Positions 41,672 to 49,822 of a stretch of DNA of 64,000 nt are shown here, piece by piece (the first letter of the stretch is position 1; every line of letters begins with the position of its first letter). Origin of the DNA: Eubacteriales bacterium. GTDB lineage: Bacteria > Bacillota > Clostridia > Oscillospirales > Oscillospiraceae. The notes under the pieces are model-generated. The model was not told the origin of the DNA and made no database searches. It was given only the letters and a program-made list of their open reading frames with translations. The stretch spans positions 124,001 to 188,000 of the forward strand of contig JAUNPV010000001.1 in NCBI GenBank assembly GCA_030536515.1. Direction: 5' to 3'. A program made the translations under genes and the position numbers.

Positions 41672-43090
41672 ATGACTACGTTCATGGACCAGGATTTCCT
41701 GCTGCAAACCGAAACCGCCCGCACCCTCTACCACGACCACGCGGCCAAAATGCCCATTATCGACTACCACTGCCACATCGACCCTATGGAAATTTACCGG
41801 GACAAGCGCTACGACACCATCACCGAGGTCTGGCTGGGGGGCGACCATTATAAATGGCGGGCCATGCGCTCCCGGGGCGTGGCGGAAAAGTACATCACCG
41901 GCGACGCTTCCCCCGCCGAAAAGTTCCAAAAGTGGGCCGAGACCGTGCCGGAGCTCATCGGAAATCCCCTGTATCACTGGACCCACCTGGAGCTTCAGCG
42001 GTATTTCGGCATCACCGAGCCCCTCAACGGGGACAACGCCATGGAGATTTTCGAAAATTGCAATGAGATTCTCCACCGGGAGGATATGTCCGTCCGGGGC
42101 ATCATCCAAAAGTCCAACGTCAAGCTGATCTGCACCACCGACGACCCCGCCGACGACCTCCGGGCCCACGAGCTGCTGGCCGCCGACCCCACATCGCCTG
42201 CCGTGGTCCTGCCCGCCTTCCGGCCGGACAAGGCCATGCGGGCCGACAAGGCGGATTTCCCCCGGTATGTGGCCAGGCTGGAGCAGGCCGTTGGCTATGA
42301 AATCAACACTGTGGCCGACATGAGAAGGGCGCTGAACGACCGAATCGCCTGGTTTGCAGACCACGGCTGCTGCGTGTCCGACCACGCCCTGGACTACTGC
42401 TTCTGCGAGGAGGCCTCCGAGGAGGCGCTGAACGCCATCTACGCCAGGGCAAAAGCCGGCGCGGGCATCACCTGGCAGGAGCAGCTGGCCTACCACACCG
42501 CCCTGCTGATTTCCGTGGGCCGGGAGTATGCCCGGCGGGGCTGGGTCATGCAGCTGCACTTCGGCTGCCTGCGGGACAACTCCAAAAAGATGCTCCGCCG
42601 CCTGGGCCCCGACACCGGCTTCGACTCCATGAACGATGCCGCCAACGCCCTGGGCCTGTCCCGGCTGCTGAACGCCCTGGAGGAGGCGGACGCCCTGGGC
42701 AAAACCGTCCTCTACTCCCTGAACCCCGCCGACAACGGCATCATCGGCACCGTTATGGGGGCCTTCCAGACCGACAGCGAGGTCCCCGGAAAGCTCCAGC
42801 AGGGCGCCGCCTGGTGGTTTAACGACCACAAGGCCGGCATGGAGGAGCAGATGAGGAGCCTGATGAGCCTGGGGGTCATGGGCACCTTCAACGGGATGCT
42901 CACCGACTCCCGCTCCTTCCTCAGCTACACCCGCCATGAGTATTTCCGCCGGATTCTGTGCAATCTGTTTGGCCAGCTGGTGGAAAACGGGGAGTACCCC
43001 GCCGACAGGCAGCACCTGGGGCAATTGGTGGAGAACATCAGCTACAACAATACCCTTCACTACTTTGGATTTGACAAGGTTCTGAAATAA
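41672..43090 (+). CDS. uxaC: glucuronate/galacturonate isomerase
   Basis: Isomerises D-galacturonate to D-tagaturonate (or glucuronate to fructuronate), the first pathway step. 472 residues, amidohydrolase superfamily: IIDYHCHIDPMEI (residues about 29-41) supplies the metal-binding HxH, ICTTDDPADDL and MQLHFGCLRDNS follow, and NPADNGIIGTVMGAFQ near residue 350 is typical. The start was placed at MTTFMDQDF (41672), preceded by TTTGGAGG; the longer frame overlaps uxaA. No uxuA/uxuB genes are seen here, so the locus is specific for galacturonate. Confidence 0.95.
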   Translation: MTTFMDQDFLLQTETARTLYHDHAAKMPIIDYHCHIDPMEIYRDKRYDTITEVWLGGDHYKWRAMRSRGVAEKYITGDASPAEKFQKWAETVPELIGNPLYHWTHLELQRYFGITEPLNGDNAMEIFENCNEILHREDMSVRGIIQKSNVKLICTTDDPADDLRAHELLAADPTSPAVVLPAFRPDKAMRADKADFPRYVARLEQAVGYEINTVADMRRALNDRIAWFADHGCCVSDHALDYCFCEEASEEALNAIYARAKAGAGITWQEQLAYHTALLISVGREYARRGWVMQLHFGCLRDNSKKMLRRLGPDTGFDSMNDAANALGLSRLLNALEEADALGKTVLYSLNPADNGIIGTVMGAFQTDSEVPGKLQQGAAWWFNDHKAGMEEQMRSLMSLGVMGTFNGMLTDSRSFLSYTRHEYFRRILCNLFGQLVENGEYPADRQHLGQLVENISYNNTLHYFGFDKVLK

Positions 43091-43111
43091 CCGAAGAAGG
43101 AGGAAAATGCA

Positions 43112-43753
43112 ATGAATGAGATACAAAACCGCATCAGCCGCATCGGCGTGGTGCCGGTCATCAAGCTGACCAACCCCGCCCGGGACGCCGCCCCTCTGTC
43201 CGACACCCTGTGCGCAGGCGGCGTTCCCGTGGCGGAAATCACCTTCCGGGCGGAGGGCGCCGATGAGGCCATGAACATCATGGTGCAGCGCCACCCGGAG
43301 ATGCTGGTGGGGGCCGGCACCGTCCTCACCGCCGACCAGGTGGACAGGACCATTGCCGCCGGCGGCCAATTTGTGGTCACCCCCGGCCTGGATGTGGAGC
43401 TGGTCCGATACTGCCAGAAAAAGGGCATCACCTGCTTCCCCGGCTGCACCACGCCCACCGATTACCACGCCGCCTACAGGCTGGGCCTGGAGGTGCTGAA
43501 ATTCTTCCCCGCCGAGCAGTCCGGGGGCCTGGCCAAAATCAAGGCCATGGCGGCCCCCTTCGGAATGTTCAAGGTCATGCCCACCGGCGGCATCAGCCTG
43601 AAAAACCTGGCCGAATACGCCGCCTGCCCCATCATTGCCGCCTGCGGCGGCTCCTATATGTGCCCCGACAGGCTCATCACCGAGGGCAGATGGGACGAGA
43701 TTACCGAGCTGTGCAAAAAGTCTGTGGAAATTGTGAAGGAGGCGAGAGGATAA
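43112..43753 (+). CDS. eda: KDPG/KHG aldolase
   Basis: Splits 2-keto-3-deoxy-6-phosphogluconate into pyruvate and glyceraldehyde-3-phosphate, the last step. 213 residues with the class I aldolase features: GVVPVIKLTNP, EITFRAEGADEAM (catalytic glutamate), LVGAGTVLTADQ, FVVTPGLD, TCFPGCTTPTDYHAA and the Schiff-base lysine in LEVLKFFPAEQSGG (about residue 130). MPTGGIS binds phosphate. AGAAGGAGG precedes the ATG. It overlaps kdgK by one base (TAATG). Confidence 0.94.
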   Translation: MNEIQNRISRIGVVPVIKLTNPARDAAPLSDTLCAGGVPVAEITFRAEGADEAMNIMVQRHPEMLVGAGTVLTADQVDRTIAAGGQFVVTPGLDVELVRYCQKKGITCFPGCTTPTDYHAAYRLGLEVLKFFPAEQSGGLAKIKAMAAPFGMFKVMPTGGISLKNLAEYAACPIIAACGGSYMCPDRLITEGRWDEITELCKKSVEIVKEARG

Positions 43754-44781
43754 TGGCACGAATCATCACCTTCGGCGAGCTGATGCTGCGGCTCCAACCC
43801 TACAACTATGAGCGCTTCGTCCAGTGCGACCGGGTGGCGTTTACCTTCGGCGGCGGCGAGGCCAACGTTGCCGTGTCCCTGGCGAACTTCGGCATGGATG
43901 CCGCCTTCGTCACCAAGCTGCCCGCCCACGCCATCGGCCAGGCGGCGGTGAATTCCCTGCGCCGCTACGGCGTGGATACCTCCCGGATTGTCCGGGGCGG
44001 CGACCGGGTGGGCATCTATTTTAATGAAAAGGGCGCCTCCCAGCGGGGCTCCGTGTGCATCTACGACCGGGCTCACTCCGCCATCCAGGAGGCCGCTCCC
44101 TCTGATTTCGACTGGAACAGGATTTTCGAGGGGGCAGACTGGTTCCACTTCACCGGCATCACCCCGGCTCTGGGCCCCAATGCGGTGCAGATGTGCGAGG
44201 AGGCCTGCAAGGCCGCCAAGGCCCGGGGCGTGAAAATTTCCTGCGACCTAAACTACCGTGGCAAGCTGTGGACCCGGGACCAGGCGAGGGCCGCCATGAC
44301 CGAGCTGTGCCAGTACGTGGACGTGTGCATCTCCAACGAGGAGGACGCCAAGGACGTGTTCGGCATCGAGGCCGAGGCCACGGACATCTACGCAGGCTCT
44401 TTGAACCGTGAGGGCTACAAGTCCGTTGCCAGGCAGCTGGCGGAAAAATTCGGCTTCGAAAAGGTGGCCGTCACCCTGCGGGAAAGCCGCTCCGCCTCCG
44501 ACAACGGCTGGTCCGCCATGCTGTACGACGCAGCAGGGGGCGAATACTGCTTCTCCAGGCAGTACGACCTGCACATCATCGACCGGGTAGGCGGCGGCGA
44601 CAGCTTCGGCGGCGGCCTCATCTACAGCCTCCTCACCGGCAAAACCACCCAGCAGGCGGTAGACTTCGCCGTAGCCGCCTCGGCCCTGAAGCACACCGTC
44701 GAAGGCGACTACAACATGGTCACCGTAGCCGAGGTAGAAAAGCTGGCCGGCGGCGACGGCTCCGGCCGGATTCAGAGATAA
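43753..44781 (+). CDS. kdgK: 2-keto-3-deoxygluconate kinase (PfkB family)
   Basis: Phosphorylates 2-keto-3-deoxygluconate to KDPG. 342 residues of the ribokinase/PfkB family: FGELMLRLQP and GGGEANVAVSLANFG at the N-terminus, SCDLNYRGKLW (about 160-170) and the catalytic RVGGGDSFGGGLIYSLL (anion hole and base D, about 278-294). ATG 43753 overlaps the aldolase stop; GGAGGCGAGAGG lies upstream. It ends the galacturonate operon and a 17-bp hairpin follows. Confidence 0.93.
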   Translation: MARIITFGELMLRLQPYNYERFVQCDRVAFTFGGGEANVAVSLANFGMDAAFVTKLPAHAIGQAAVNSLRRYGVDTSRIVRGGDRVGIYFNEKGASQRGSVCIYDRAHSAIQEAAPSDFDWNRIFEGADWFHFTGITPALGPNAVQMCEEACKAAKARGVKISCDLNYRGKLWTRDQARAAMTELCQYVDVCISNEEDAKDVFGIEAEATDIYAGSLNREGYKSVARQLAEKFGFEKVAVTLRESRSASDNGWSAMLYDAAGGEYCFSRQYDLHIIDRVGGGDSFGGGLIYSLLTGKTTQQAVDFAVAASALKHTVEGDYNMVTVAEVEKLAGGDGSGRIQR

Positions 44782-44792
44782 TGAGTCAAATA

Positions 44793-44829
44793 GTGGAAAG
44801 GGAATCGCCTTTGGCGATTCCCTTTCCAC
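44793..44829 (+). terminator. 17-bp hairpin after kdgK
   Basis: GTGGAAAGGGAATCGCC, TTT, GGCGATTCCCTTTCCAC. Perfect stem 12 nt after the kdgK stop. The T-run is weak (ATTTCC), but the position supports termination of the long pectin transcript. Confidence 0.75.
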
Positions 44830-44849
44830 ATTTCCATGCGTTTTCCCCC

Positions 44850-44878
44850 TGGAAAAACCCGTGCCGATGTGCTACAAT
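44850..44878 (+). promoter_or_regulatory. original promoter of the interrupted phosphatase gene
   Basis: TGGAAA, 17 nt, TACAAT, about 30 nt before the displaced ATG at 44907. Confidence 0.55.
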
Positions 44879-44906
44879 GTCAGAAAACCGGGAAAGGGGA
44901 ATTCTG

Positions 44907-44966
44907 ATGACGAGAATTTTATTTATCTGCCACGGCATGGTCTTAACCAAAGCCGAAAACCCTTGA
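44907..44966 (+). pseudogene. displaced 5' end of LMW-PTP gene (left element junction)
   Basis: MTRILFICHG is nearly the same as MVKILFICHG, the start of the intact phosphatase at 59323, and then runs into unrelated codons and a TGA. AAAGGGG lies upstream. This is the host gene 5' end left behind when the element integrated at the codons for CHG. The short peptide has no function of its own. Confidence 0.85.
44913..44937 (+). repeat. attL candidate
   Basis: 20 of 25 bases match 59329-59353. The invariant core is TGCCACGGCA (44928-44937). Left boundary of the 14.4-kb element. Confidence 0.8.
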
Positions 44967-44998
44967 TATATCAACACTTTTTTGGTTTGCCCCTGTGA

Positions 44999-45051
44999 AT
45001 TTACGACACTTTTACGACAGTGCCAAGCTATGATGAAATTTTGTCGTAAAA
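44999..45051. repeat. TTTACGACA arm-type sites, left end
   Basis: Two direct TTTACGACA words (about 45000-45019) and one inverted copy TTGTCGTAAAA (45041-45051). The same word recurs in the same number at the right end beside the integrase gene, as expected for integrase arm-binding sites. Confidence 0.75.
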
Positions 45052-45063
45052 GGAGTAAACGAT

Positions 45064-45432
45064 ATGGAAAACAGAATCACAGAAAACGGCTTGGAGTACA
45101 TCCTGATGGGTGACTATTACATCCCCAACATCAGCCTGCCGGTGGAGAACCGACCCGTCGGAAAATATGGACGACTGCACAGAGAGTACCTCAAGGAGCA
45201 CAACCCGATCCTCTATGATGACCTGATCCTCAGCGGACAGCTGTGGACTTACTTAGCGGATTTGAATGAACAGGCACAGAACCGCCTGGAACTTATCATT
45301 GAGCAGTTGAAAGCTTCTGAGGGTGTGACGGAGGATTTGAAAGCCGCTGACCAGATGGCTTGGGTGGGAGCTATGAACATCATCCGCAACCGGGCAGAAG
45401 AAATCGTCCTCCGTGAACTGATCTATGTGTAA
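45064..45432 (+). CDS. TnpV-like transposon-encoded protein
   Basis: 122-residue protein of the TnpV family, found in clostridial mobile elements. ENGLEYILMGDYYIPNISLP (residues about 7-26), GKYGRLHREYLKEHNPILYDDLILSG and the closing MAWVGAMNIIRNRAEEIVLRELIY are the family pattern. Its function is unknown; it is not a transposase. AAAGGAG precedes the ATG. It is the first gene inside the element, and GC content drops sharply from here. Confidence 0.85.
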   Translation: MENRITENGLEYILMGDYYIPNISLPVENRPVGKYGRLHREYLKEHNPILYDDLILSGQLWTYLADLNEQAQNRLELIIEQLKASEGVTEDLKAADQMAWVGAMNIIRNRAEEIVLRELIYV

Positions 45433-45444
45433 GGGGGCGGCGGT

Positions 45445-45708
45445 ATGAAGATCTTGGAAGAAATGTGGTATGGCAATGTAGACCCGGTGGAATACGATGC
45501 CGCTCCAACGGAGAAATACAAAGAGGCCATTCGGCTGGTGGCCCGCAATGAGAAAAAGCTGCTGGCAACCATGACCGAGGCCCAGAAGAAATTGTTCACC
45601 AGGTTCATGGATAGTCAGAGGGATTATCAGACGCTTTCCGAGTGCTTGCTGTTCCAGAACAGCTTTAAGCTGGGGGCAAGGATTATGTTGGAAGTTATGG
45701 AAGAATAA
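45445..45708 (+). CDS. DUF6809-like small protein
   Basis: 87-residue helical protein, MKILEEMWYGNVDP...AQKKLFTRFMDSQRDYQTLSECLLFQNSFKLGARIMLEVMEE. It resembles the DUF6809 proteins that accompany TnpV in Firmicute mobile elements; no biochemical role is known. It lies 12 nt after tnpV with AAGGGGGCGG upstream and is probably on the same transcript. Confidence 0.65.
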   Translation: MKILEEMWYGNVDPVEYDAAPTEKYKEAIRLVARNEKKLLATMTEAQKKLFTRFMDSQRDYQTLSECLLFQNSFKLGARIMLEVMEE

Positions 45709-45761
45709 GCGGATGTATAGTAGTGTCCCCGCCGGTCAAACAGATCAGCGGGGACTTTTCT

Positions 45762-45786
45762 GATTTATCGCCGATTCGGCGATAAA
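45762..45786. terminator. palindrome TTTATCGCCGA/TCGGCGATAAA
   Basis: 11-bp arms with one central base, followed by AAAATTCGG. The TTATCGC word recurs several times downstream (45805-45910), so it may be a terminator or an operator cluster. Confidence 0.5.
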
Positions 45787-45832
45787 AAATTCGGTGATAA
45801 AAATCGGTGACAAATGAATATGTCGCTTGCTT

Positions 45833-45863
45833 TTATCGCTTGTATTTCAAAAACAAGCGATAA
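45833..45863. promoter_or_regulatory. inverted repeat TTATCGCTTGT/ACAAGCGATAA
   Basis: Perfect 11-bp arms about 50-80 nt upstream of the Fic gene promoter, with a further TCGCTTAT copy at about 45898-45905. A candidate operator; the binding protein is not identified. Confidence 0.5.
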
Positions 45864-45911
45864 GTAAAGGAAAAAACAAAGGGTGCTTTGGCGACATATC
45901 GCTTATTTCCC

Positions 45912-45940
45912 TTGCTATCGACAGCAAAATATGGTAAGAT
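45912..45940 (+). promoter_or_regulatory. fic promoter
   Basis: TTGCTA, 17 nt, TAAGAT, 40 nt before the ATG at 45981. Confidence 0.65.
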
Positions 45941-45980
45941 AGTAAGCAAGATAATAAGCAAGTCGAAAGGAGCAATCCTC

Positions 45981-46973
45981 ATGAGCGGATATACACCTCC
46001 CTATCAAATCACAGATCGAATGCTGCAACTGGTGGCATCTATTTCTGAGAAGGTGGGGCAGATCACCGAGCGGAGCAATCTGGAATCCAAGCCTCATCTG
46101 CGACGCAATAATAAAATCCAGTCCATCCATTCTTCCCTGCATATCGAGGCCAATTCCCTGTCGCTGGATCAGGTGAAGGATGTCATCAACGGTCGGCTGG
46201 TACTGGGTGCGGCAAAGGAGATTCAGGAAGTCAAAAACGCCTACGACGCCTATGAGGAGCTTCCAGGGCTGAATCCCTTTGATTTGAAGGAGCTACAGCG
46301 GCTTCATGGTGTGATGACTCAGTATATCGTGGACGAATCCGGCACTTTCCGCAGGGGCGAGGAGGGTGTATTCAACGGTGATCAGTGTATCTTCATGGCC
46401 CCGCCTGCCCGGTTTGTACCCAGCCAGATGGAAGAACTGTTCGACTGGATGAAACGAAGCCGGGGAACCGTCCACCCGCTGATCATGGCGGCGGTGTTCC
46501 ACTACGAATTTGTATTCATCCACCCCTTCACCGACGGCAACGGACGAATGGCCCGGCTGTGGCACACGGCTCTGCTGATGCAGTGGAAGCCGATTTTTGA
46601 GTATATTCCCTTGGAAAGCCAGATCGAAAAGTTCCAGGATGGCTATTACAAAGCCATTGCCGACAGTCATGTGGCGGGCAACAGCAATTGCTTCATTGAA
46701 TTTATGCTGGAGCAAATCAATTCCGTGCTGGATCAGATTCGCCAGCAGGCCAGTACCCCGGGCGAAAGCATCAGCGAATATGTGAAGCGGCTGCTGGAGG
46801 TTATGGAATATGACACCCCCTATACGTCCAAAGATCTTCTGGATTTGCTGGGGCTGAAATCCAAGGAAACCTTCCGGAAGAATTACCTGAACCCGGCAAT
46901 CGAAGGCGGGCTTGTGGCTATGACCATCCCGGAGAAGCCAAATAGCAGAAATCAGAGATATGTGAAGAAGTAA
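45981..46973 (+). CDS. Fic family protein (AMP-transferase-like)
   Basis: 330-residue Fic-domain protein. The active-site loop HPFTDGNGRMARLWH (residues about 181-195) matches HPFx(D/E)GNGRxxR exactly, so catalysis is likely intact; typical members transfer AMP from ATP to a target hydroxyl. An N-terminal SSLHIEANSLS segment (about 51-61) resembles the inhibitory helix that blocks ATP binding in class II Fic proteins. The C-terminal DUF4172/winged-helix-like part contains YTSKDLLDLLGLKSKETFRKNYLNPAIEGG. ATG 45981 has GAAAGGAGC upstream. No separate antitoxin gene is seen, in keeping with self-inhibition. Confidence 0.88.
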   Translation: MSGYTPPYQITDRMLQLVASISEKVGQITERSNLESKPHLRRNNKIQSIHSSLHIEANSLSLDQVKDVINGRLVLGAAKEIQEVKNAYDAYEELPGLNPFDLKELQRLHGVMTQYIVDESGTFRRGEEGVFNGDQCIFMAPPARFVPSQMEELFDWMKRSRGTVHPLIMAAVFHYEFVFIHPFTDGNGRMARLWHTALLMQWKPIFEYIPLESQIEKFQDGYYKAIADSHVAGNSNCFIEFMLEQINSVLDQIRQQASTPGESISEYVKRLLEVMEYDTPYTSKDLLDLLGLKSKETFRKNYLNPAIEGGLVAMTIPEKPNSRNQRYVKK

Positions 46974-47049
46974 AGACATGAGATAACCCGCTTATTGGTG
47001 CGGATGAAACGTTGGAAGTTATGATGGAAGAATAATCGAATAAAGAATA

Positions 47050-47088
47050 GCAGAGCGCCTCGGTTACACAATTGAGGCGCTCTTTTTG
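47050..47088 (+). terminator. terminator after fic
   Basis: AGAGCGCCTC, 12-nt loop, GAGGCGCTCT, TTTTG. Confidence 0.88.
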
Positions 47089-47098
47089 CATCGAAATC

Positions 47099-47127
47099 TT
47101 GACTTTTTATTCCATATATGATATCAT
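47099..47127 (+). promoter_or_regulatory. promoter of the RHH-hsd operon
   Basis: TTGACT, 17 nt, TATCAT. The -10 lies inside the first palindrome of the operator. Confidence 0.7.
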
Positions 47128-47151
47128 AATATCATGATATAATGATATCAT
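47118..47151. promoter_or_regulatory. triple palindromic operator
   Basis: ATGATATCAT (47118-47127), ATATCATGATAT (47129-47140), ATGATATCAT (47142-47151). The identical outer palindromes are 24 bp apart, two helical turns plus. The array covers the -10 and ends 3 nt before the ribosome site, fitting autorepression by the ribbon-helix-helix protein encoded next. Confidence 0.8.
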
Positions 47152-47166
47152 TTGGGGGTGAGGCAA

Positions 47167-47379
47167 GTGGCGAAAATGGCAGAAACCAAGCCGGATCGAG
47201 ATAAGCAAGTGCAGGTGAGGCTGCCAAAGTCAACGCATAAGGACTTGAAGCTGGCCCTGATAGCAGAGGACAGTTCACTTGCTGATTTTTTCAACGAAGC
47301 AGCTAATGCGTATTTGAAAAATCCTGAAAGATATAAAAAAGTTGTAAAAAGCATAAACGGAGGAAGAAAGAATGGCTGA
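47167..47379 (+). CDS. ribbon-helix-helix (Arc/CopG-like) repressor
   Basis: About 70 residues. KQVQVRLPKSTHKDLKLALIAEDSSLADFFNEAANAYL (residues about 13-50) has the RHH pattern: a short strand VQVRLP that enters the major groove, then two helices. Starts possible are TTG 47152, GTG 47158, GTG 47167 and ATG 47176; GTG 47167 was chosen because GGGGGTGAGG ends 3 nt earlier. The gene overlaps hsdM by 8 nt, so the repressor is the first gene of the restriction-modification operon and likely limits its expression through the palindromes upstream. Confidence 0.78.
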   Translation: MAKMAETKPDRDKQVQVRLPKSTHKDLKLALIAEDSSLADFFNEAANAYLKNPERYKKVVKSINGGRKNG

Positions 47380-49015
47380 TAATAGAGAGCAGGAGCGCAA
47401 TGAGCTTTACCGCACAATTTGGGCGTTGGCTACTGAACTGCGTGGAAGTGTTGATGGTTGGGACTTTAAGCAGTATGTCCTGGGTATGCTTTTTTATAGA
47501 TATATTTCTGAAAACTTTACCTCCTATCTGAATAAGGGGGAGCATGAAGCTGGAAATACCGATTTTGATTATGCTCAGATTTCTGACGAAGAGGCTGAAT
47601 GCGTAAGGACCGACATGGTCGAAACAAAGGGCTTTTTTATTCTTCCCAGCCAGCTGTTTGGTAATTTGCTGAAGCGAATTCAGAAAGCGGATAAGGACGC
47701 CAAGGAGAAGGCAGAAAGAGAAGGCAAGGAAGTTGAAGCTGCCGATCTAGATACAGATCTAAACGAGATACTTCAGAAGAATTTTAAGAGCATCGAAGCA
47801 TCTGCCATTGGTACACCCAGCGAACCTAACTTCAAGGGCTTGTTTGATGATATTGATGTAAACAGCAATAAACTGGGGCCCACTGTTATCAAAAGAAACA
47901 AGAGATTGAAGAAACTGATCGCTGTCATCGGCTCCATGAATCTGGGCAACTATCAGGATAACTGCATCGATGCCTTCGGTGATACCTATGAATATTTGAT
48001 GGGTATGTACGCATCCAATGCCGGTAAGAGTGGCGGCGAATTCTTCACGCCCCAAGAGGTGTCTGAGCTGCTGACCAAGCTGGCACTCCTTGACCAAAAC
48101 GGGCAGATGAAAACCGAGGTCAATAAGGTGTATGACCCTGCGGTCGGCAGTGGATCTCTCCTGCTGAAGTTTGCGAAGATCCTTGGCAAGGACAATGTCC
48201 GCAACGGATTCTTTGGTCAGGAAATCAACATTACAACTTACAACCTGTGCAGAATCAATATGTTCCTGCATGATATTGACTATGATAAGTTCAGCATCGA
48301 ACATGGTGACACGCTCACTGACCCTAAACATTGGGACGAAGAACCATTCGAGGCCATTGTGAGTAACCCTCCGTACTCCATCAAATGGGAGGGCTCAGAT
48401 AACGCTACGTTGATTAACGATCCTCGCTTTTCTCCCGCCGGCGTGCTGGCTCCAAAGTCTAAGGCGGACTTTGCGTTCATCATGCACGCACTGCATTGGC
48501 TTGCCACCAATGGTACTGCTGCCATTGTCTGTTTCCCTGGTATCATGTACCGTGGCGGTGCGGAACAGAAAATTCGTAAATATCTGATCGATAACAACTA
48601 TATTGACTGCATTATTCAGCTGCCGGATAATCTTTTTTATGGTACAACTATCGCAACCTGTATCATGGTGCTGAAGAAATCCAAGAAAGACAGCCAGACG
48701 TTGTTTATTGATGCTTCTAAGGAATTCACTAAAGCCACAAACAGCAACAAACTTGATCCAGAAACTAATATTCCCCATATTTTGGATGCATATAAGAACA
48801 GGGAAACAGTCAAACATTTCACCGCCCTTGTTAAAAAAGAAGATATTGAAAAGGCGGATTATACTCTTTCTGTATCAACCTATGTGGAAAGTGAAAACAC
48901 AAAAGAGGTTATCGATATCGCTGTTCTGAACGAGAAAATTACTCGTATTGTTGAGCGTGAGAATGCTCTGCGTGCCCAAATTGATGCAATCATTGCTGAG
49001 ATTGAGGGGGCGTGA
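47372..49015 (+). CDS. hsdM: type I restriction-modification methyltransferase subunit HsdM
   Basis: N6-adenine methyltransferase subunit, 547 residues. N-terminal HsdM_N helical domain (TIWALATELRGSVDGWDFKQYVLGMLFYRYISENF), then the methylase domain with GEFFTPQEVSELL, SAM motif DPAVGSGSLLLKFAK (about residue 254) and catalytic NPPYSIKWEG (about 332). YGTTIATCIMVLKK follows as in all HsdM. With HsdS it methylates the recognition site, and with HsdR it cuts unmodified DNA. ATG 47372 has ACGGAGGAAG upstream. It is followed at 3 nt by an unusual extra gene rather than hsdS. Confidence 0.95.
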   Translation: MADNREQERNELYRTIWALATELRGSVDGWDFKQYVLGMLFYRYISENFTSYLNKGEHEAGNTDFDYAQISDEEAECVRTDMVETKGFFILPSQLFGNLLKRIQKADKDAKEKAEREGKEVEAADLDTDLNEILQKNFKSIEASAIGTPSEPNFKGLFDDIDVNSNKLGPTVIKRNKRLKKLIAVIGSMNLGNYQDNCIDAFGDTYEYLMGMYASNAGKSGGEFFTPQEVSELLTKLALLDQNGQMKTEVNKVYDPAVGSGSLLLKFAKILGKDNVRNGFFGQEINITTYNLCRINMFLHDIDYDKFSIEHGDTLTDPKHWDEEPFEAIVSNPPYSIKWEGSDNATLINDPRFSPAGVLAPKSKADFAFIMHALHWLATNGTAAIVCFPGIMYRGGAEQKIRKYLIDNNYIDCIIQLPDNLFYGTTIATCIMVLKKSKKDSQTLFIDASKEFTKATNSNKLDPETNIPHILDAYKNRETVKHFTALVKKEDIEKADYTLSVSTYVESENTKEVIDIAVLNEKITRIVERENALRAQIDAIIAEIEGA

Positions 49016-49018
49016 GGT

Positions 49019-49822
49019 ATGAGACTATCAGATGTTTTATCGAAACCAATCACAACTGATTTTGTACAGATTGAAGGGTTTCTGAATAACCGAAAACTCA
49101 AGACTGGCGTTTCCAAAAAACTAACGGTCGGAAAGGTTGCACTGAACTTCTACTGTAACAACTGTAGTGATCAGCGAACCTTTTATTCCAGCGACGAACT
49201 GTTCTGCATTGGTGTAAACCAAAAAACAGTAAGTATTGATTGTGTCCTTGAATGTCCTCGTTGCGGTGCTTCTGTTCAAACATGGTTTCTTGTGGAGTGT
49301 CGGGAGGAAGATGATATTCACAGCTTATATCCGTATGTGCGTATCGCAAAACGGGGCGAGAGATTTTCTGAATTTGTCTCGCTAAATACAGAAAACTATG
49401 GTGACTTTACAGAAGCTTTAGAAAAAGCAAAACGTGCAGCAAGAGAAAGTTTTGGGGCGGGCTCTATAGTTTATTTACGAAAAGTCTTTGAAAGAATAAT
49501 CACACAAACTGCAGAGGCAACAAATCCGCCAATTGAAACAAAGAAATCGAATGGGAAGCCCATGCCTTTTAGGCAAATACTTGACTCTGTAAAGACGCAG
49601 TGCAATGTTATCCCAGATGAATTTTCAGAAGACGGATATAGACTATTTGGTGAGCTGAGTGATGTTGTTCATGGAGATTATGATGAAGAAGAGGCCCTGA
49701 TGAAATTCGACGCATTCTTCCGTTTGGTTACTGGCGTATTGGAGAAAATAAAGACAAACCGGGAATTGATGGATGCTATTGGTTCTTTGGGATGGCATAG
49801 CGGAGGTGGAAAGGTTGAGTAA
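49019..49822 (+). CDS. zinc-finger protein with DUF4145-like C-terminus, between hsdM and hsdS
   Basis: 267 residues, family not certain. N-terminal part: a possible zinc ribbon FYCNNCSDQRTF (CxxC, about residues 40-51) and LECPRCGASVQTWF (CxxC, about 77-90). C-terminal half: EKAKRAARESFGAGSIVYLRKVFERIITQTAE and FGELSDVVHGDYDEEEALMKFDAFFRLVTGVLEKI, which resembles the DUF4145 helical domain found near restriction systems. It lies 3 nt after hsdM and overlaps hsdS, so it is inside the operon and translationally coupled. A modulator or accessory of the type I system is a reasonable guess, not shown. Confidence 0.6.
   Translation: MRLSDVLSKPITTDFVQIEGFLNNRKLKTGVSKKLTVGKVALNFYCNNCSDQRTFYSSDELFCIGVNQKTVSIDCVLECPRCGASVQTWFLVECREEDDIHSLYPYVRIAKRGERFSEFVSLNTENYGDFTEALEKAKRAARESFGAGSIVYLRKVFERIITQTAEATNPPIETKKSNGKPMPFRQILDSVKTQCNVIPDEFSEDGYRLFGELSDVVHGDYDEEEALMKFDAFFRLVTGVLEKIKTNRELMDAIGSLGWHSGGGKVE

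Noticed and set aside
41672..43090. uxaC as part of a glucuronate (uxu) pathway
   Set aside because: The neighbours are uxaB and uxaA; no mannonate dehydratase or fructuronate reductase is present, so the galacturonate branch is preferred.
44781..44966. 61-residue protein from an upstream in-frame ATG
   Set aside because: The frame from 44781 runs through the kdgK terminator; only the 44907 start, with its ribosome site and phosphatase-like codons, is meaningful.
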